Source: Vallitalea longa
GTDB lineage: Bacteria; Bacillota; Clostridia; Lachnospirales; Vallitaleaceae
NCBI RefSeq assembly: GCF_027923465.1
Contig: NZ_BRLB01000005.1
Location: forward strand, 168,927 to 232,926
Direction of reading: 5' to 3'
DNA length: 64,000 nt
Shown here: piece by piece, positions 28,001 through 35,708 of the stretch
Layout: each line of letters opens with the position of its first letter
How positions within the stretch are numbered: position 1 is the first letter of the stretch
Made by a program: the position numbers and the translations under genes
Notes under the pieces: model-generated
Told to the model about the DNA's origin: nothing
The model's input: only the letters and a program-made list of their open reading frames with translations
The model's database searches: none

Positions 28001-28171
28001 GTTTGCAGTATCTCTAAGACAGGAACAGGTATGTGGAAACAGGCAAAAATAAGGTTATACAAAGAAAATATCAAGTTAGATCATTCTGCAGAAAATGATT
28101 CGGATTTAGTTTTCAGAGGGAATGGAAAAGTTAGAAATATATCGTTGGATTTCAACATTTATAGTAAATAA
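25043..28171 (+). CDS. Secreted multidomain GH71/GH99-like hydrolase with discoidin domains
   Basis: A 1042-residue exported protein. An N-terminal signal peptide (TIIYFLFIVLSVGVISF) is followed by a Ser/Asn-rich linker and, from about residue 74 to 445, a TIM-barrel domain resembling GH71/GH99 and WbsX/DUF5010 proteins: YADYHGPR, IDGFFVEWGF, VGVNWCDAWH, GWGTEL and SWNDYTEGHQIEP. Then come a helical stretch (455-520), a discoidin (F5/8 type C) domain (535-660), an Ig-like domain (665-750), a second discoidin domain (755-890), an acidic linker and a C-terminal beta-rich domain (925-1042). The catalytic and last domains recur in the next gene. Start: AAAATGGAGGCAG precedes ATG 25043. Likely role: cutting a surface-bound glycan outside the cell; GH99 enzymes are endo-alpha-mannosidases, but substrate here is unproven. 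Confidence 0.85.
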   Translation: MNKAKRTIIYFLFIVLSVGVISFRINLEIHASEENEAVPNCLNNIDDKKTTIASETLSNNPSSNDNTTSHTIKKVYADYHGPRYTREHDGNLGNWKFVGDAKKSSASKHYFAFNGDIIDENGKNQIASTAYPIVGMQSQLDKDYIEYQILLAKIAHIDGFFVEWGFPGHGSDEQLKVMQEIAQKYDFEVGVNWCDAWHMNEWIKRVRPDIKTDEDKIEAAKDSLQYLLDEVYNKPTGALFESHPIIYVFGGGFDNEQLDEIISSVDTPDSILQPWYFRRASMSSKLIGDTVEYRYNATKWNNVINGPFGWIPNRIRDAQESGFDEFDLFATKEDTIEYLKALKDAFIENDNIILRNSVVTPSMDNRGCAGWGTELKMIDRADGQVYEEMWNYNVTNRDYIDTVYIASWNDYTEGHQIEPTVEDGYREIMITEKYAAQLKQITSDVTGVDLPEKIFKLRKRVRKLHKIGFDIDSLMDQLDDVAIEISSKEYNDAKVSLGNIEVEVSKLERLIKTEEHSLKIPSDDITISIPSDKNVAYGKEINTNNDSSDIEYIVDGVTSNNHAWRAINSSEPIWVEINLGDTYNLTNTTIATGIDDSSILRNFKLQYFINGEWINIPSIEIVDNDMASLSIYFESSVTTDRVRIWIDESPDTSIIIREIKLFSNEFPSVEIINPKQNEEYDYGQNIRVTVKANDIDGRIERIDIVDNEIILGTMWKGNDDTFTYEIAQISGKQHNLKAIAYDDEGAKTESNTVVIYPPMENIALNRLVKANASLKNYGPEKAVDGIISLDSRWKTPGNIDEHWLEIDLDEESEIVKAELYMGDDKGWAVRDFELQYWDGMNWNTMPNTKFTNNKIKDMEFEFETPIKTDKVRFYSNEQKGRGVRIKEIKLLAYKNDSTDSTINKHNVEDSNKDDVNDGLESHVDEESNDYDVVNGAFMTFSEQLCDKLRDNYYEGYLIFEYYDDDKKSIKVFSATDRTSDLGDFTYVCSISKTGTGMWKQAKIRLYKENIKLDHSAENDSDLVFRGNGKVRNISLDFNIYSK

Positions 28172-28241
28172 TATTAGAATGATTTTTATCAAAATGATGT
28201 AATATCAGATAGTGATAAGATTAATGAAGGAGTTGATGATT

Positions 28242-29975
28242 ATGGATAAGAATAATAAAAAAGTCTATGCCGATTATCATGGACCAAGATGTACTAGGAT
28301 TGTTGATGGTGAATTAGGACATTGGAAGTTTTCAGGTACTGCCAAAAAAAGCAAAGTAAAAAATAGAACAGTTAACTATAACGGAGATTTAATATTAGAG
28401 AATGGGTTAAATGATGTTGCAGCAATGTCCTATCCTATTACTGGTATACAATCTCAAAATGATCCACATTATATAGAGTACCAAATTTTACTTGCTAAAG
28501 CTGCTCATATAGATGGTTTTTTTGTAGAATGGGGGTTCAAAGAACATAGAAGCAATAAAGAATTATTAGGTATAATGGAAATTGCTAAGAAGTATGATTT
28601 CGAGATAGGTATAAATTGGTGTGATGCATGGCATTTTTATGATTGGATAGAAGAATTTCATACCATAAATGATAGACAAGATAAGGTAAATCTATTTAAA
28701 GAATCTCTTCAATATTTATTAGATAATGTATTCAGTAAAAAAACAGGTGTAACATTTAATGGACATCCAATAATCTTCATGTTCGGTGGAGGTCCTACTG
28801 TTGAAGAATTTAAAAACATATTGAGTGAAGAATATAAAATTCCACAAGGGTTGAAAGATCCTTGGTTTTTCACTAGAGCACCCATCAATGGTCAGGTTAC
28901 AGAAAACAAGGTTAATTATGAATTAACACATACGAAATGGCTAGACATAATGCAGGGAGTTTTCGGATGGATGCCAACTAGAGTCAGAAAAGGAGAAGGT
29001 ACCAAGTATGATAACTGGGATAGATACGCAGTGGTAGAAGATACAGTAGATTATTTAGATACCTTGAACTTAGGACAAGATAAGTACGAAGATTCTTTTA
29101 AAATAAAAATAAGCAGTGCAGCACCAGGTATGGACAATAGAGCCTGTGCATCATGGGATAAGCATGATTTGTCTCACATACCTAGAGATAATGGTAGAAC
29201 TTACGAAGAAATGTGGAAATACAATGCAGTCAATAAAAGTGATATAGATATTGTATATATTGTTTCATGGAATGATTATACGGAAAGGCATCAAATAGAG
29301 CCTACAATTATAGATGGATATAGAGAATTGTTGACTACTGAAAAATATGCTGCAGATTTTAAGGGTATTAATCAGAACACCGACGGCATGGGTTTACCTT
29401 TTAAACTTTTTGACCTTAGAAAAAAAGTAGATCTTTTGAACAAAGTTGGGTTAGAAACAATTTGTTATGAATCTATTTTAGATGAAATAGGAATAATGGT
29501 CTCAAAAGGAAGCTATGTAGAGGCAAAGCTTGAGATTGAGGGGATAATATCACTATTAGATAATGTCTTGCAACAAATAACAATAGATTATCTGGAAGTG
29601 AACTTACCAAATGAAAATATCATCAGTTATTCTGATGAAGGGGGACTCTATCTGAAATTTAAAGAAGGTATAGCTAAGAGATTAAGAGATAATTACTATA
29701 GGGGCTATATTTCTTTTGAGTATTTTGATAATGACAATGATAGTTTCTTAATAAAAGGCACAACCAATAAAGAAAAAAGTGATAATTATTCAATAATAGC
29801 TGATATCAAAAAGAATGGAACAAATATGTGGGAAAAGGGTAAAGTGCAGATTTTTAAAGAAAATATTATATTCAATCATAGGTTGAACGGGGATTACGAT
29901 ATTTTATTTGATAATAATGTTAAAGTTAAAAATATTACGTTCCATTTTTCTATTTATGGAAATAGTAGATTTTAG
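28242..29975 (+). CDS. Cytoplasmic GH71/GH99-like protein, paralogue of the secreted one
   Basis: A 577-residue protein without signal peptide that begins almost directly with the barrel domain (KKVYADYHGPRCTR). It repeats the landmarks of its neighbour: IDGFFVEWGF, IGINWCDAWH, HPIIFMFGGG, MDNRACASWD and SWNDYTERHQIEP, where the neighbour has TEGHQIEP. A helical stretch and the same C-terminal beta-rich domain (LRDNYYRGYISFEYFDND, KNGTNMWEKGKVQIFKEN) follow, but the discoidin and Ig-like domains are missing. GAAGGAG places the start at ATG 28242. It probably acts on imported fragments. The pair looks like an old duplication with gain or loss of the binding domains. Confidence 0.82.
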   Translation: MDKNNKKVYADYHGPRCTRIVDGELGHWKFSGTAKKSKVKNRTVNYNGDLILENGLNDVAAMSYPITGIQSQNDPHYIEYQILLAKAAHIDGFFVEWGFKEHRSNKELLGIMEIAKKYDFEIGINWCDAWHFYDWIEEFHTINDRQDKVNLFKESLQYLLDNVFSKKTGVTFNGHPIIFMFGGGPTVEEFKNILSEEYKIPQGLKDPWFFTRAPINGQVTENKVNYELTHTKWLDIMQGVFGWMPTRVRKGEGTKYDNWDRYAVVEDTVDYLDTLNLGQDKYEDSFKIKISSAAPGMDNRACASWDKHDLSHIPRDNGRTYEEMWKYNAVNKSDIDIVYIVSWNDYTERHQIEPTIIDGYRELLTTEKYAADFKGINQNTDGMGLPFKLFDLRKKVDLLNKVGLETICYESILDEIGIMVSKGSYVEAKLEIEGIISLLDNVLQQITIDYLEVNLPNENIISYSDEGGLYLKFKEGIAKRLRDNYYRGYISFEYFDNDNDSFLIKGTTNKEKSDNYSIIADIKKNGTNMWEKGKVQIFKENIIFNHRLNGDYDILFDNNVKVKNITFHFSIYGNSRF

Positions 29976-30053
29976 TTGTCAAGATTAAGTTAGAGTCAAT
30001 AGTCGTACATAAAATAATAAGAAAATTTCATAATTAAGATAAAGGAGGACATC

Positions 30054-31832
30054 ATGCTTTATCCAGTAGAAAGTTATTCAAGAGAAGTTAAAGATCTATC
30101 AGGTATCTGGAATTTTAAGTTAGACAAAAATAATAAAGGAAGAGAAGAAAAGTGGTATTTTGAAGATTTGCAAGAGACTATTTTAATGCCAGTACCATCT
30201 AGTTATAATGATATTACACAGAACAAGGAAATTAAAGACCATATTGGTGATGTTTGGTATGAAAGAAAAGTTATCATACCTAAATCATGGCACAATCAGA
30301 GGATTATACTAAGAGTGGGAAGTGCTACTCATTATGGTATTGTATGGGTTAATGGTAAAAAAGTTGCAGAGCATAAAGGTGGTTATTTACCATTCGAGGC
30401 GGAAATAAATGAATATATCGAGTATGGAAGAGAGAATCGAATTACCATTTGTGTCAATAACGTATTGGACTGGACTACCCTTCCTCCAGGAGAAGTTGTT
30501 GAGATGAAAGAGAATCATAGATATCCTAATGGACATAAAGTTCAGAAATATTTTCATGATTTTTATAATTATGCAGGTTTACATAGACCAATCAAGATAT
30601 ATACAACGCCTAAAATATTCATTAAAGAAGTAGACATAGATACAGATATAGAAAATAATGATGGAATTATAGATTATGATATTGTATGTAATGATGAACT
30701 AGTACACATAAAAGTATCTATATTTGATAAAGACAATAAACTAGTAGGAATGAATTTAGGGTTACAAGGCAATGTTAAAATTCCTGATGCTATTTTATGG
30801 AAACCTGGACATGGATATCTATATAAGATGGTCATACATATTATTCTTAATAATGAAATAGTAGATGAATATTGCCTTAATGTGGGTATTAGAACAGTAT
30901 GTATTAGAGATGGGAAATTCCTTATAAATAATGAGCCTATGTATTTTAGAGGTTTCGGTAAACATGAAGATATGGATATTAAAGGTAAAGGGTTAGATAA
31001 TTCCATTATCATAAAAGATTTCAATCTTATGAATTGGATAGGTGCTAATTCATTTAGAACTTCACATTATCCATATGCCGAAGAAGTATTACAAGTAGCA
31101 GATAAGTTAGGTATTATGGTTATTGACGAATCTCCTGCAGTAGGAATGACTTTTTTCAATGAAGACAGAAAAGTCTTTGTGGATGAAAGAATCAATGATG
31201 TCACACTAGAGCATCATTTGAATGTTATGGACGAATTGATCAACAGAGATAAAAATCATCCTTCAGTTGTTATGTGGAGTGTGGCTAATGAACCTTCTTC
31301 ATGGGAAGATGGAGCTGTGCCATATTTCACTAAAGTAGCCGCAAGAACAAGAGAGTTAGATGATTCTAGACCAATGACAATGGTTAACTATGCATTCCCT
31401 TATGGTGAAAAGGCGTGCAAAGTAGCAGGATTATTTGATGTGATTTGTTTGAATAAGTATTATTCTTGGTACGAAGACTGTGGGCAGTTGGATTTAATAG
31501 AATATCAACTGGAAAATGAATTACAAGCTTGGCACGACAAGTTTGATTTGCCTATCATCATGACTGAGTATGGAGCCGATACTATTCAGGGTCTACATTC
31601 AGATCCTCCTGAAATGTTTACTGAAGAGTATCAATGTGAGATGTTGAAATCTTTTCATAGAGTCTTTGATAGATTAGATTATGTTATTGGGGAGCAAATA
31701 TGGAATTTTGCTGATTTTGCTACGAAACAAGGAACTACAAGAATAATGGGAAATAGAAAAGGTATTTTCACAAGGCAAAGACAACCAAAAGTAGCAGCAC
31801 ATATGATGAAAAAACGCTGGCATACCTTTTAA
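30054..31832 (+). CDS. uidA: Beta-glucuronidase (GH2)
   Basis: Removes terminal beta-glucuronic acid from glycans or conjugates in the cytoplasm (no signal peptide). The 592-residue protein has the three GH2 parts: an N-terminal jelly roll (LSGIWNFKLD, WYERKVIIP, GGYLPFEAEI), an Ig-like middle domain, and the barrel from about residue 290 (FRGFGKHEDMDIKG, NSFRTSHYPY). The acid/base Glu is in ANEPSSWE (about 412) and the nucleophile in MTEYGAD (about 503). GNRKGIFTRQRQPK carries the N-x-K motif that recognises the carboxylate of glucuronic acid, which separates it from beta-galactosidases. The active-site loop 1 region after PAVGMTFF is short compared with E. coli GUS. AAAGGAGGACATC precedes the ATG. 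Confidence 0.95.
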   Translation: MLYPVESYSREVKDLSGIWNFKLDKNNKGREEKWYFEDLQETILMPVPSSYNDITQNKEIKDHIGDVWYERKVIIPKSWHNQRIILRVGSATHYGIVWVNGKKVAEHKGGYLPFEAEINEYIEYGRENRITICVNNVLDWTTLPPGEVVEMKENHRYPNGHKVQKYFHDFYNYAGLHRPIKIYTTPKIFIKEVDIDTDIENNDGIIDYDIVCNDELVHIKVSIFDKDNKLVGMNLGLQGNVKIPDAILWKPGHGYLYKMVIHIILNNEIVDEYCLNVGIRTVCIRDGKFLINNEPMYFRGFGKHEDMDIKGKGLDNSIIIKDFNLMNWIGANSFRTSHYPYAEEVLQVADKLGIMVIDESPAVGMTFFNEDRKVFVDERINDVTLEHHLNVMDELINRDKNHPSVVMWSVANEPSSWEDGAVPYFTKVAARTRELDDSRPMTMVNYAFPYGEKACKVAGLFDVICLNKYYSWYEDCGQLDLIEYQLENELQAWHDKFDLPIIMTEYGADTIQGLHSDPPEMFTEEYQCEMLKSFHRVFDRLDYVIGEQIWNFADFATKQGTTRIMGNRKGIFTRQRQPKVAAHMMKKRWHTF

Positions 31833-31846
31833 TTTTATCCAAAAAC

Positions 31847-31893
31847 AATTATACTTATAATATATAATTATCTGTTATATATAAAGTATAATT
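31847..31893 (+). other. Intercistronic hairpin between uidA and the amidohydrolase gene
   Basis: AATTATACTT (31847-31856) and AAGTATAATT (31884-31893) are perfectly complementary, with inner TATATAA/TTATATA pairing. There is no T-run, so a stabilising or processing stem is more likely than a terminator. Confidence 0.55.
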
Positions 31894-31907
31894 TAAGGGG
31901 AGATAAA

Positions 31908-33530
31908 ATGGATATAATCTTATATAATGGTAAAGTAGTGACAATGGATGATGACAAACTTAATGCTACAGGGGTATGCATAAAAGGTAATAAAATATAT
32001 GAAGTAGGAAATGATACACAGGTATTAGAACATAAAAAAGAAAGTACCATATTGATAGATCTAAAAGGAAGATCTCTTTTACCAGGTTTTAATGATAGTC
32101 ATATGCACCTTATCAATTTTGCTTATACAAATAGTATGGTCAAATTATCTAAACTGACTTCTGTAGATGCCATAATAAGTAAAGCGAAAGAGTATATTGG
32201 TTATGGATATTTTTGTAATGGATGGATTATGGGGAGAGGTTGGAATCAAAATAATTTCCATATTCCCAAAATGCTTGATAGATTTGATCTTGATAGAATA
32301 AGTGTGGATAAACCTGTTTGTTTTATCAGGGCATGTGGACATGTTTTAGTAACTAATTCATATGCTTTGAAATTGTTAGGTATAACAAGTGATACTCCAC
32401 AGATTGAAGGAGGACATTTTGATCTAGACGACAATAATGATCCAACGGGTGTTTTCAGAGAAAATGCAATGAACATGGTCTATAATAAGATGCCTTCACC
32501 GACAAAAGAAGAGATAAAAGATATGATTTTCAATGCTTGTGAAATAGCATTGAGTGAAGGAATTACATCAATCCAAACTGATGATTTAGATAACTTTCCA
32601 GACAATGATTATGAAAAGATCATACAGGCCTACAAAGAATTAAGAAATGAAGAAAAACTACCTGTAAGAATCTATGAACAGTGCCTTCTAGGGGACGTAA
32701 ACATTTTAGAAGAATTTCTTGAAAAGGGATATAAAACAGGCATTGGTGATGATTTCTTCAAAATAGGACCGTTAAAAATACTGGCAGATGGTTCTCTAGG
32801 GGCTAGAACTGCTTACTTATCTGAACCATATGAAGATGATAAAACAACTTGTGGTATTGGTAAATTAACTCAATGTCAATTAGACGCATTAATTGATAAG
32901 GCTCATAAAAATGATATGCAAATTGCCATACACTGTATTGGTGACCAAATCATGAACATGGCTTTTAGCAGTATTAAGAAAGCTCTCAATAATTATCCAA
33001 GAAAAGACCATAGACATGGTATTGTACATAGCCAGATTACTACGAAACAATTACTTGATGATTTTAGAGATTCAGAAGTCATTGCATACATACAACCTAT
33101 ATTCTTAGATGGAGACATAAACATAGTAGAAAAAAGAATAGGTAAAGATAGAGCAAAATATAGTTATAATTTCAAGAAATTGATTAATATGGGCATTCAT
33201 ACTCCTTATGGTTCAGATTGTCCAGTAGAACCTTTTAATGTATTGCATGGAATATATTGTGCGGTTACAAGAAAAACTCTGGAAGGTTTTCCAAAAGACG
33301 GATGGCTACCAGAACAGAAAGTGACTCTTCAAGAAGCTTTAAGTGCTTTTACTAGAGAAGGGGCATATGCTTCTTTTGATGAGAATTTAAAGGGTATCAT
33401 TAAAGAAGGAATGTTAGCTGATTTAGTAGTTCTTGATAAGGATATATTAATTATAGATCATGATAATATAAAAGATATAAAAGTTGATTTAACAATAGTC
33501 AATGGAAATATTGGCTATGAAAGAGATTAA
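31908..33530 (+). CDS. YtcJ-like metal-dependent amidohydrolase
   Basis: A member of the amidohydrolase superfamily (amidohydrolase 3 group), which hydrolyses amide-type bonds with one or two metal ions. The 540-residue protein has the small beta-sandwich at its start (NGKVVTMDDDKLNATGVCIKGNKI), then LPGFNDSHMHL with the first metal His pair, a GRGWNQNNF segment, ILADGSLGARTAYL, IHCIGDQIMNMA and HGIVHSQ with further ligands, and HTPYGSDCPVEP with the final Asp. LADLVVLDKD closes the fold. AAGGGGAGATAAA precedes the ATG. Its place at the end of the glycan locus suggests a role with N-acylated or amide-containing sugars, but YtcJ proteins have broad and mostly unknown substrates. Confidence 0.9.
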   Translation: MDIILYNGKVVTMDDDKLNATGVCIKGNKIYEVGNDTQVLEHKKESTILIDLKGRSLLPGFNDSHMHLINFAYTNSMVKLSKLTSVDAIISKAKEYIGYGYFCNGWIMGRGWNQNNFHIPKMLDRFDLDRISVDKPVCFIRACGHVLVTNSYALKLLGITSDTPQIEGGHFDLDDNNDPTGVFRENAMNMVYNKMPSPTKEEIKDMIFNACEIALSEGITSIQTDDLDNFPDNDYEKIIQAYKELRNEEKLPVRIYEQCLLGDVNILEEFLEKGYKTGIGDDFFKIGPLKILADGSLGARTAYLSEPYEDDKTTCGIGKLTQCQLDALIDKAHKNDMQIAIHCIGDQIMNMAFSSIKKALNNYPRKDHRHGIVHSQITTKQLLDDFRDSEVIAYIQPIFLDGDINIVEKRIGKDRAKYSYNFKKLINMGIHTPYGSDCPVEPFNVLHGIYCAVTRKTLEGFPKDGWLPEQKVTLQEALSAFTREGAYASFDENLKGIIKEGMLADLVVLDKDILIIDHDNIKDIKVDLTIVNGNIGYERD

Positions 33531-33666
33531 TAGCTAAGAATAGAATATGAAGTTGTTAAGAAATATATATGAGTTTAATATATAGTTAATACAATAGTAC
33601 TGGTAAGCTGATAAACGGTAATAACATATTGAATATCATTATATGGATAAAATGATTCATGTTGAT

Positions 33667-33717
33667 TAAAAGCTTTGCGGGATAAAATACAGTATCATAT
33701 ATTTTATTCTGCAAAGC
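33667..33717 (-). terminator. Terminator of pyrBI (possibly bidirectional)
   Basis: GCTTTGC and GCAAAGC pair, with inner ATAAAAT/ATTTTAT. On the minus strand the stem is followed by TTTTAAT, which suits termination of pyrBI; it also lies downstream of the convergent amidohydrolase gene. Confidence 0.75.
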
Positions 33718-33764
33718 CTATAGTTAAGTATTTAATTGGATTGTTTCATTCAAATATGAAAGTA

Positions 33765-34187
33765 TTATAGAGAAGTTCTCGTATCACAATACTCACATTT
33801 ATATTCTTTCTTTTCTGCATTTACTAAAGTGAAAGTGATTTCTTCATTTTTCTCTATGGTTGTCACACATCTGGGATTTTTACATTTCAATATGCCAACA
33901 ACTTTTTTCGGTAGGGATAATTTTATTTTATCAACAATCTTTTCATCATCAATTATAGTTATTGTCAAGCCTGGATCGATTAATCCAAGGACGTCAAGAT
34001 TAATATCGATTACGTTATCTATCTTAATCAAATCTTTTTTACCTAACTTATTGGAAGGTGCATTTTTAATAAGGGCTGTTGTACAATCTGCTTCATCTAG
34101 TTTTAGTTCTTTAAATATTTTATAGCCCGATCCTGCTTTTATATGGTCTATGACGATACCTTTTTTTATACCATTTATTTTTAACAT
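33765..34187 (-). CDS. pyrI: Aspartate carbamoyltransferase regulatory chain
   Basis: The allosteric subunit of aspartate transcarbamoylase; it binds nucleotides and links catalytic trimers. The 140-residue protein has the N-terminal nucleotide-binding domain ([19 protein letters not shown], near-typical for PyrI) and the C-terminal zinc domain with four Cys in CKNPRC and CEYC. Its start codon overlaps the end of pyrB by a few bases, so the two are translationally coupled and made in similar amounts. A terminator follows. Its presence shows the dodecameric PyrB6-PyrI6 enzyme type, as found in many Clostridia but not in Bacillus. Confidence 0.96.
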   Translation of the reverse strand: MLKINGIKKGIVIDHIKAGSGYKIFKELKLDEADCTTALIKNAPSNKLGKKDLIKIDNVIDINLDVLGLIDPGLTITIIDDEKIVDKIKLSLPKKVVGILKCKNPRCVTTIEKNEEITFTLVNAEKKEYKCEYCDTRTSL

Positions 34188-35104
34188 ATTATATCCCCTC
34201 CTAGAAGTTTTAGTATCAATGCCATTCTAACGTACATACCGTATTTGGCTTGATTGAAATAAACTGCCCTCTTATCATTATCTATTTCTGGGCTTATTTC
34301 ATCTACTCTTGGTAATGGGTGAAGAATTATCATATCATCCTTCGCATTATTTAATTTATCATGGTCTAATTTATAGTATCCCTTAAGTCTAAGGTATTCT
34401 TCTTCGTTGAAGAACCTTTCTTTTTGGATACGAGTCATATATAGAATATCAAGTTCAGGGATAGCTTCCTCAAGATTAGAAGTTTGATAGAATTCATGAT
34501 TAGTTAATTCTTCAGTAATGTACGATGGTATTTTGAGTTCTGGTGGAGCGATAAAGACGAATTTAATATTTTCATATCGACTTAGGGCTTTAACTAATGA
34601 ATGAACAGTTCTTCCAAACTTCAAATCGCCACAAAGTCCGATTACATTATTGGAGAAACTTTTTTTATAGGATCGAATTGTAAGTAAATCTGTTAATGTT
34701 TGAGTTGGATGTTGATGACCACCGTCACCTGCATTGATTACTGGAATATCAGAATATTTAGAAGCGAGTTTTGGAGCTCCTTCTTTTGGATGTCTCATAA
34801 CAGCAATATCAGCATAACAGCCTACGACTCTTATGGTATCAGAAATACTTTCTCCTTTTGATACTGATGAAGATGAAGCTTCTGAAAAACCGAATACTTG
34901 ACCTCCAAGTCTTAACATGGCTGCCTCGAAACTAAATCTTGTTCTTGTAGATGGTTCATAGAATAGAGTGGCTAATAATTTCCCTTTGCAAGCGTCTAAA
35001 TATTTATTAGGGTCTTGAATGATGTCATCTGCTAGAGTGAATATCTCTTCTAATTCATTGACTGTAAAATCACTGGGTTCAATTAAATGTTTACCTTTTA
35101 ACAT
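34181..35104 (-). CDS. pyrB: Aspartate carbamoyltransferase catalytic chain
   Basis: Catalyses the first committed step of pyrimidine synthesis, joining carbamoyl phosphate and aspartate. The carbamoyl-phosphate motif [12 protein letters not shown] is present, as are [26 protein letters not shown] and [10 protein letters not shown]. The 307-residue length is standard. AAAAGGAGGAACTACC precedes the ATG. It begins the pyrBI operon. A leader of about 250 nt with a PyrR-binding hairpin and a terminator lies upstream, so expression should fall when uridine nucleotides are plentiful. Confidence 0.97.
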   Translation of the reverse strand: MLKGKHLIEPSDFTVNELEEIFTLADDIIQDPNKYLDACKGKLLATLFYEPSTRTRFSFEAAMLRLGGQVFGFSEASSSSVSKGESISDTIRVVGCYADIAVMRHPKEGAPKLASKYSDIPVINAGDGGHQHPTQTLTDLLTIRSYKKSFSNNVIGLCGDLKFGRTVHSLVKALSRYENIKFVFIAPPELKIPSYITEELTNHEFYQTSNLEEAIPELDILYMTRIQKERFFNEEEYLRLKGYYKLDHDKLNNAKDDMIILHPLPRVDEISPEIDNDKRAVYFNQAKYGMYVRMALILKLLGGDIIC

Positions 35105-35212
35105 GGTAGTTCCTCCTTTTTAGCATCACGGTACTAGATTAAAGGTTATTAAGTACAAACAAGATATCTAGTTAAGGATAGTTTTTGCAAAATACCTTTG
35201 AATATTAGGCAT

Positions 35213-35235
35213 AAAAAAACTTCCATCATTGGAAG
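35213..35235 (-). terminator. Attenuator terminator in the pyrBI leader
   Basis: On the minus strand CTTCC-aatgat-GGAAG is followed by seven T, before the pyrB start at 35104. Together with the PyrR site upstream it forms a transcription attenuator. Confidence 0.88.
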
Positions 35236-35256
35236 GTATAAGTTATTTTAATATTA

Positions 35257-35287
35257 CAATAGGTTATATGCTAGCATAACCCTATCA
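35257..35287 (-). promoter_or_regulatory. Intermediate hairpin of the pyrBI leader
   Basis: ATAGGTTAT and ATAACCCTAT face each other around a short loop between the PyrR site and the terminator. It is a candidate part of the alternative antiterminator fold; the exact pairing is uncertain. Confidence 0.45.
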
Positions 35288-35317
35288 TATCACTATTAAT
35301 CACGTTATATATTACCT

Positions 35318-35341
35318 TCCTAGCCTCTCTTGGACTAAGTT
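35318..35341 (-). promoter_or_regulatory. PyrR-binding loop of the pyrBI leader
   Basis: On the minus strand the leader reads AGTCC-a-AGAGAGGCTA, closely matching the known PyrR binding-loop consensus AGUCCAGAGAGGCU, with one inserted A. CTTAG and CTAGG on either side can pair as the upper stem. PyrR with UMP would stabilise this hairpin and favour the terminator downstream. Confidence 0.88.
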
Positions 35342-35361
35342 AAAGATACTTGTCAATGAAT

Positions 35362-35390
35362 AGATTAACATTTACTAATATATAAGTCAA
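35362..35390 (-). promoter_or_regulatory. Promoter of pyrBI
   Basis: On the minus strand TTGACT (35390-35385), a 17-bp spacer and TAATCT (35367-35362), about 20 bases before the PyrR loop. Confidence 0.7.
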
Positions 35391-35421
35391 GTGGAAAATA
35401 TTAAAAATTTATTAATTAGTG

Positions 35422-35450
35422 TTTACATTTTTTACCACATATGTTAATAT
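35422..35450 (+). promoter_or_regulatory. Probable promoter of the subtilisin gene
   Basis: TTTACA (35422-35427), a 17-bp spacer and TAATAT (35445-35450). It predicts a leader of about 250 nt that is AT-rich; I see no recognisable riboswitch in it. Confidence 0.5.
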
Positions 35451-35708
35451 AATGTTATATAATTTATAAATTATAGTCTGAACTTGTTACTAACATATCT
35501 AATTAATTGAAAAAAACTCAATATATCACCAACTTATCATATTTCTAATATTCTCATTAATTACAAATTCTTACTTAAAACTCAAAGTAGTCTATTTAAT
35601 ATACCTAAAATTACATAATATATATTTATTAGAAAGGGTGATTGTCTTCTAAACTTTCAGCTATTTTTAGAGATAAAAAAAATAATTAAATAATTAGGAG
35701 GAATTGAG

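Noticed and set aside
33829..34125. Plus-strand open frame opposite pyrI
   Set aside because: Shadow of pyrI on the other strand; no site for ribosomes and no protein features.
35451..35708. Riboswitch in the long leader of the subtilisin gene
   Set aside because: The leader is long but I find neither conserved riboswitch motifs nor a terminator or site-sequestering hairpin.
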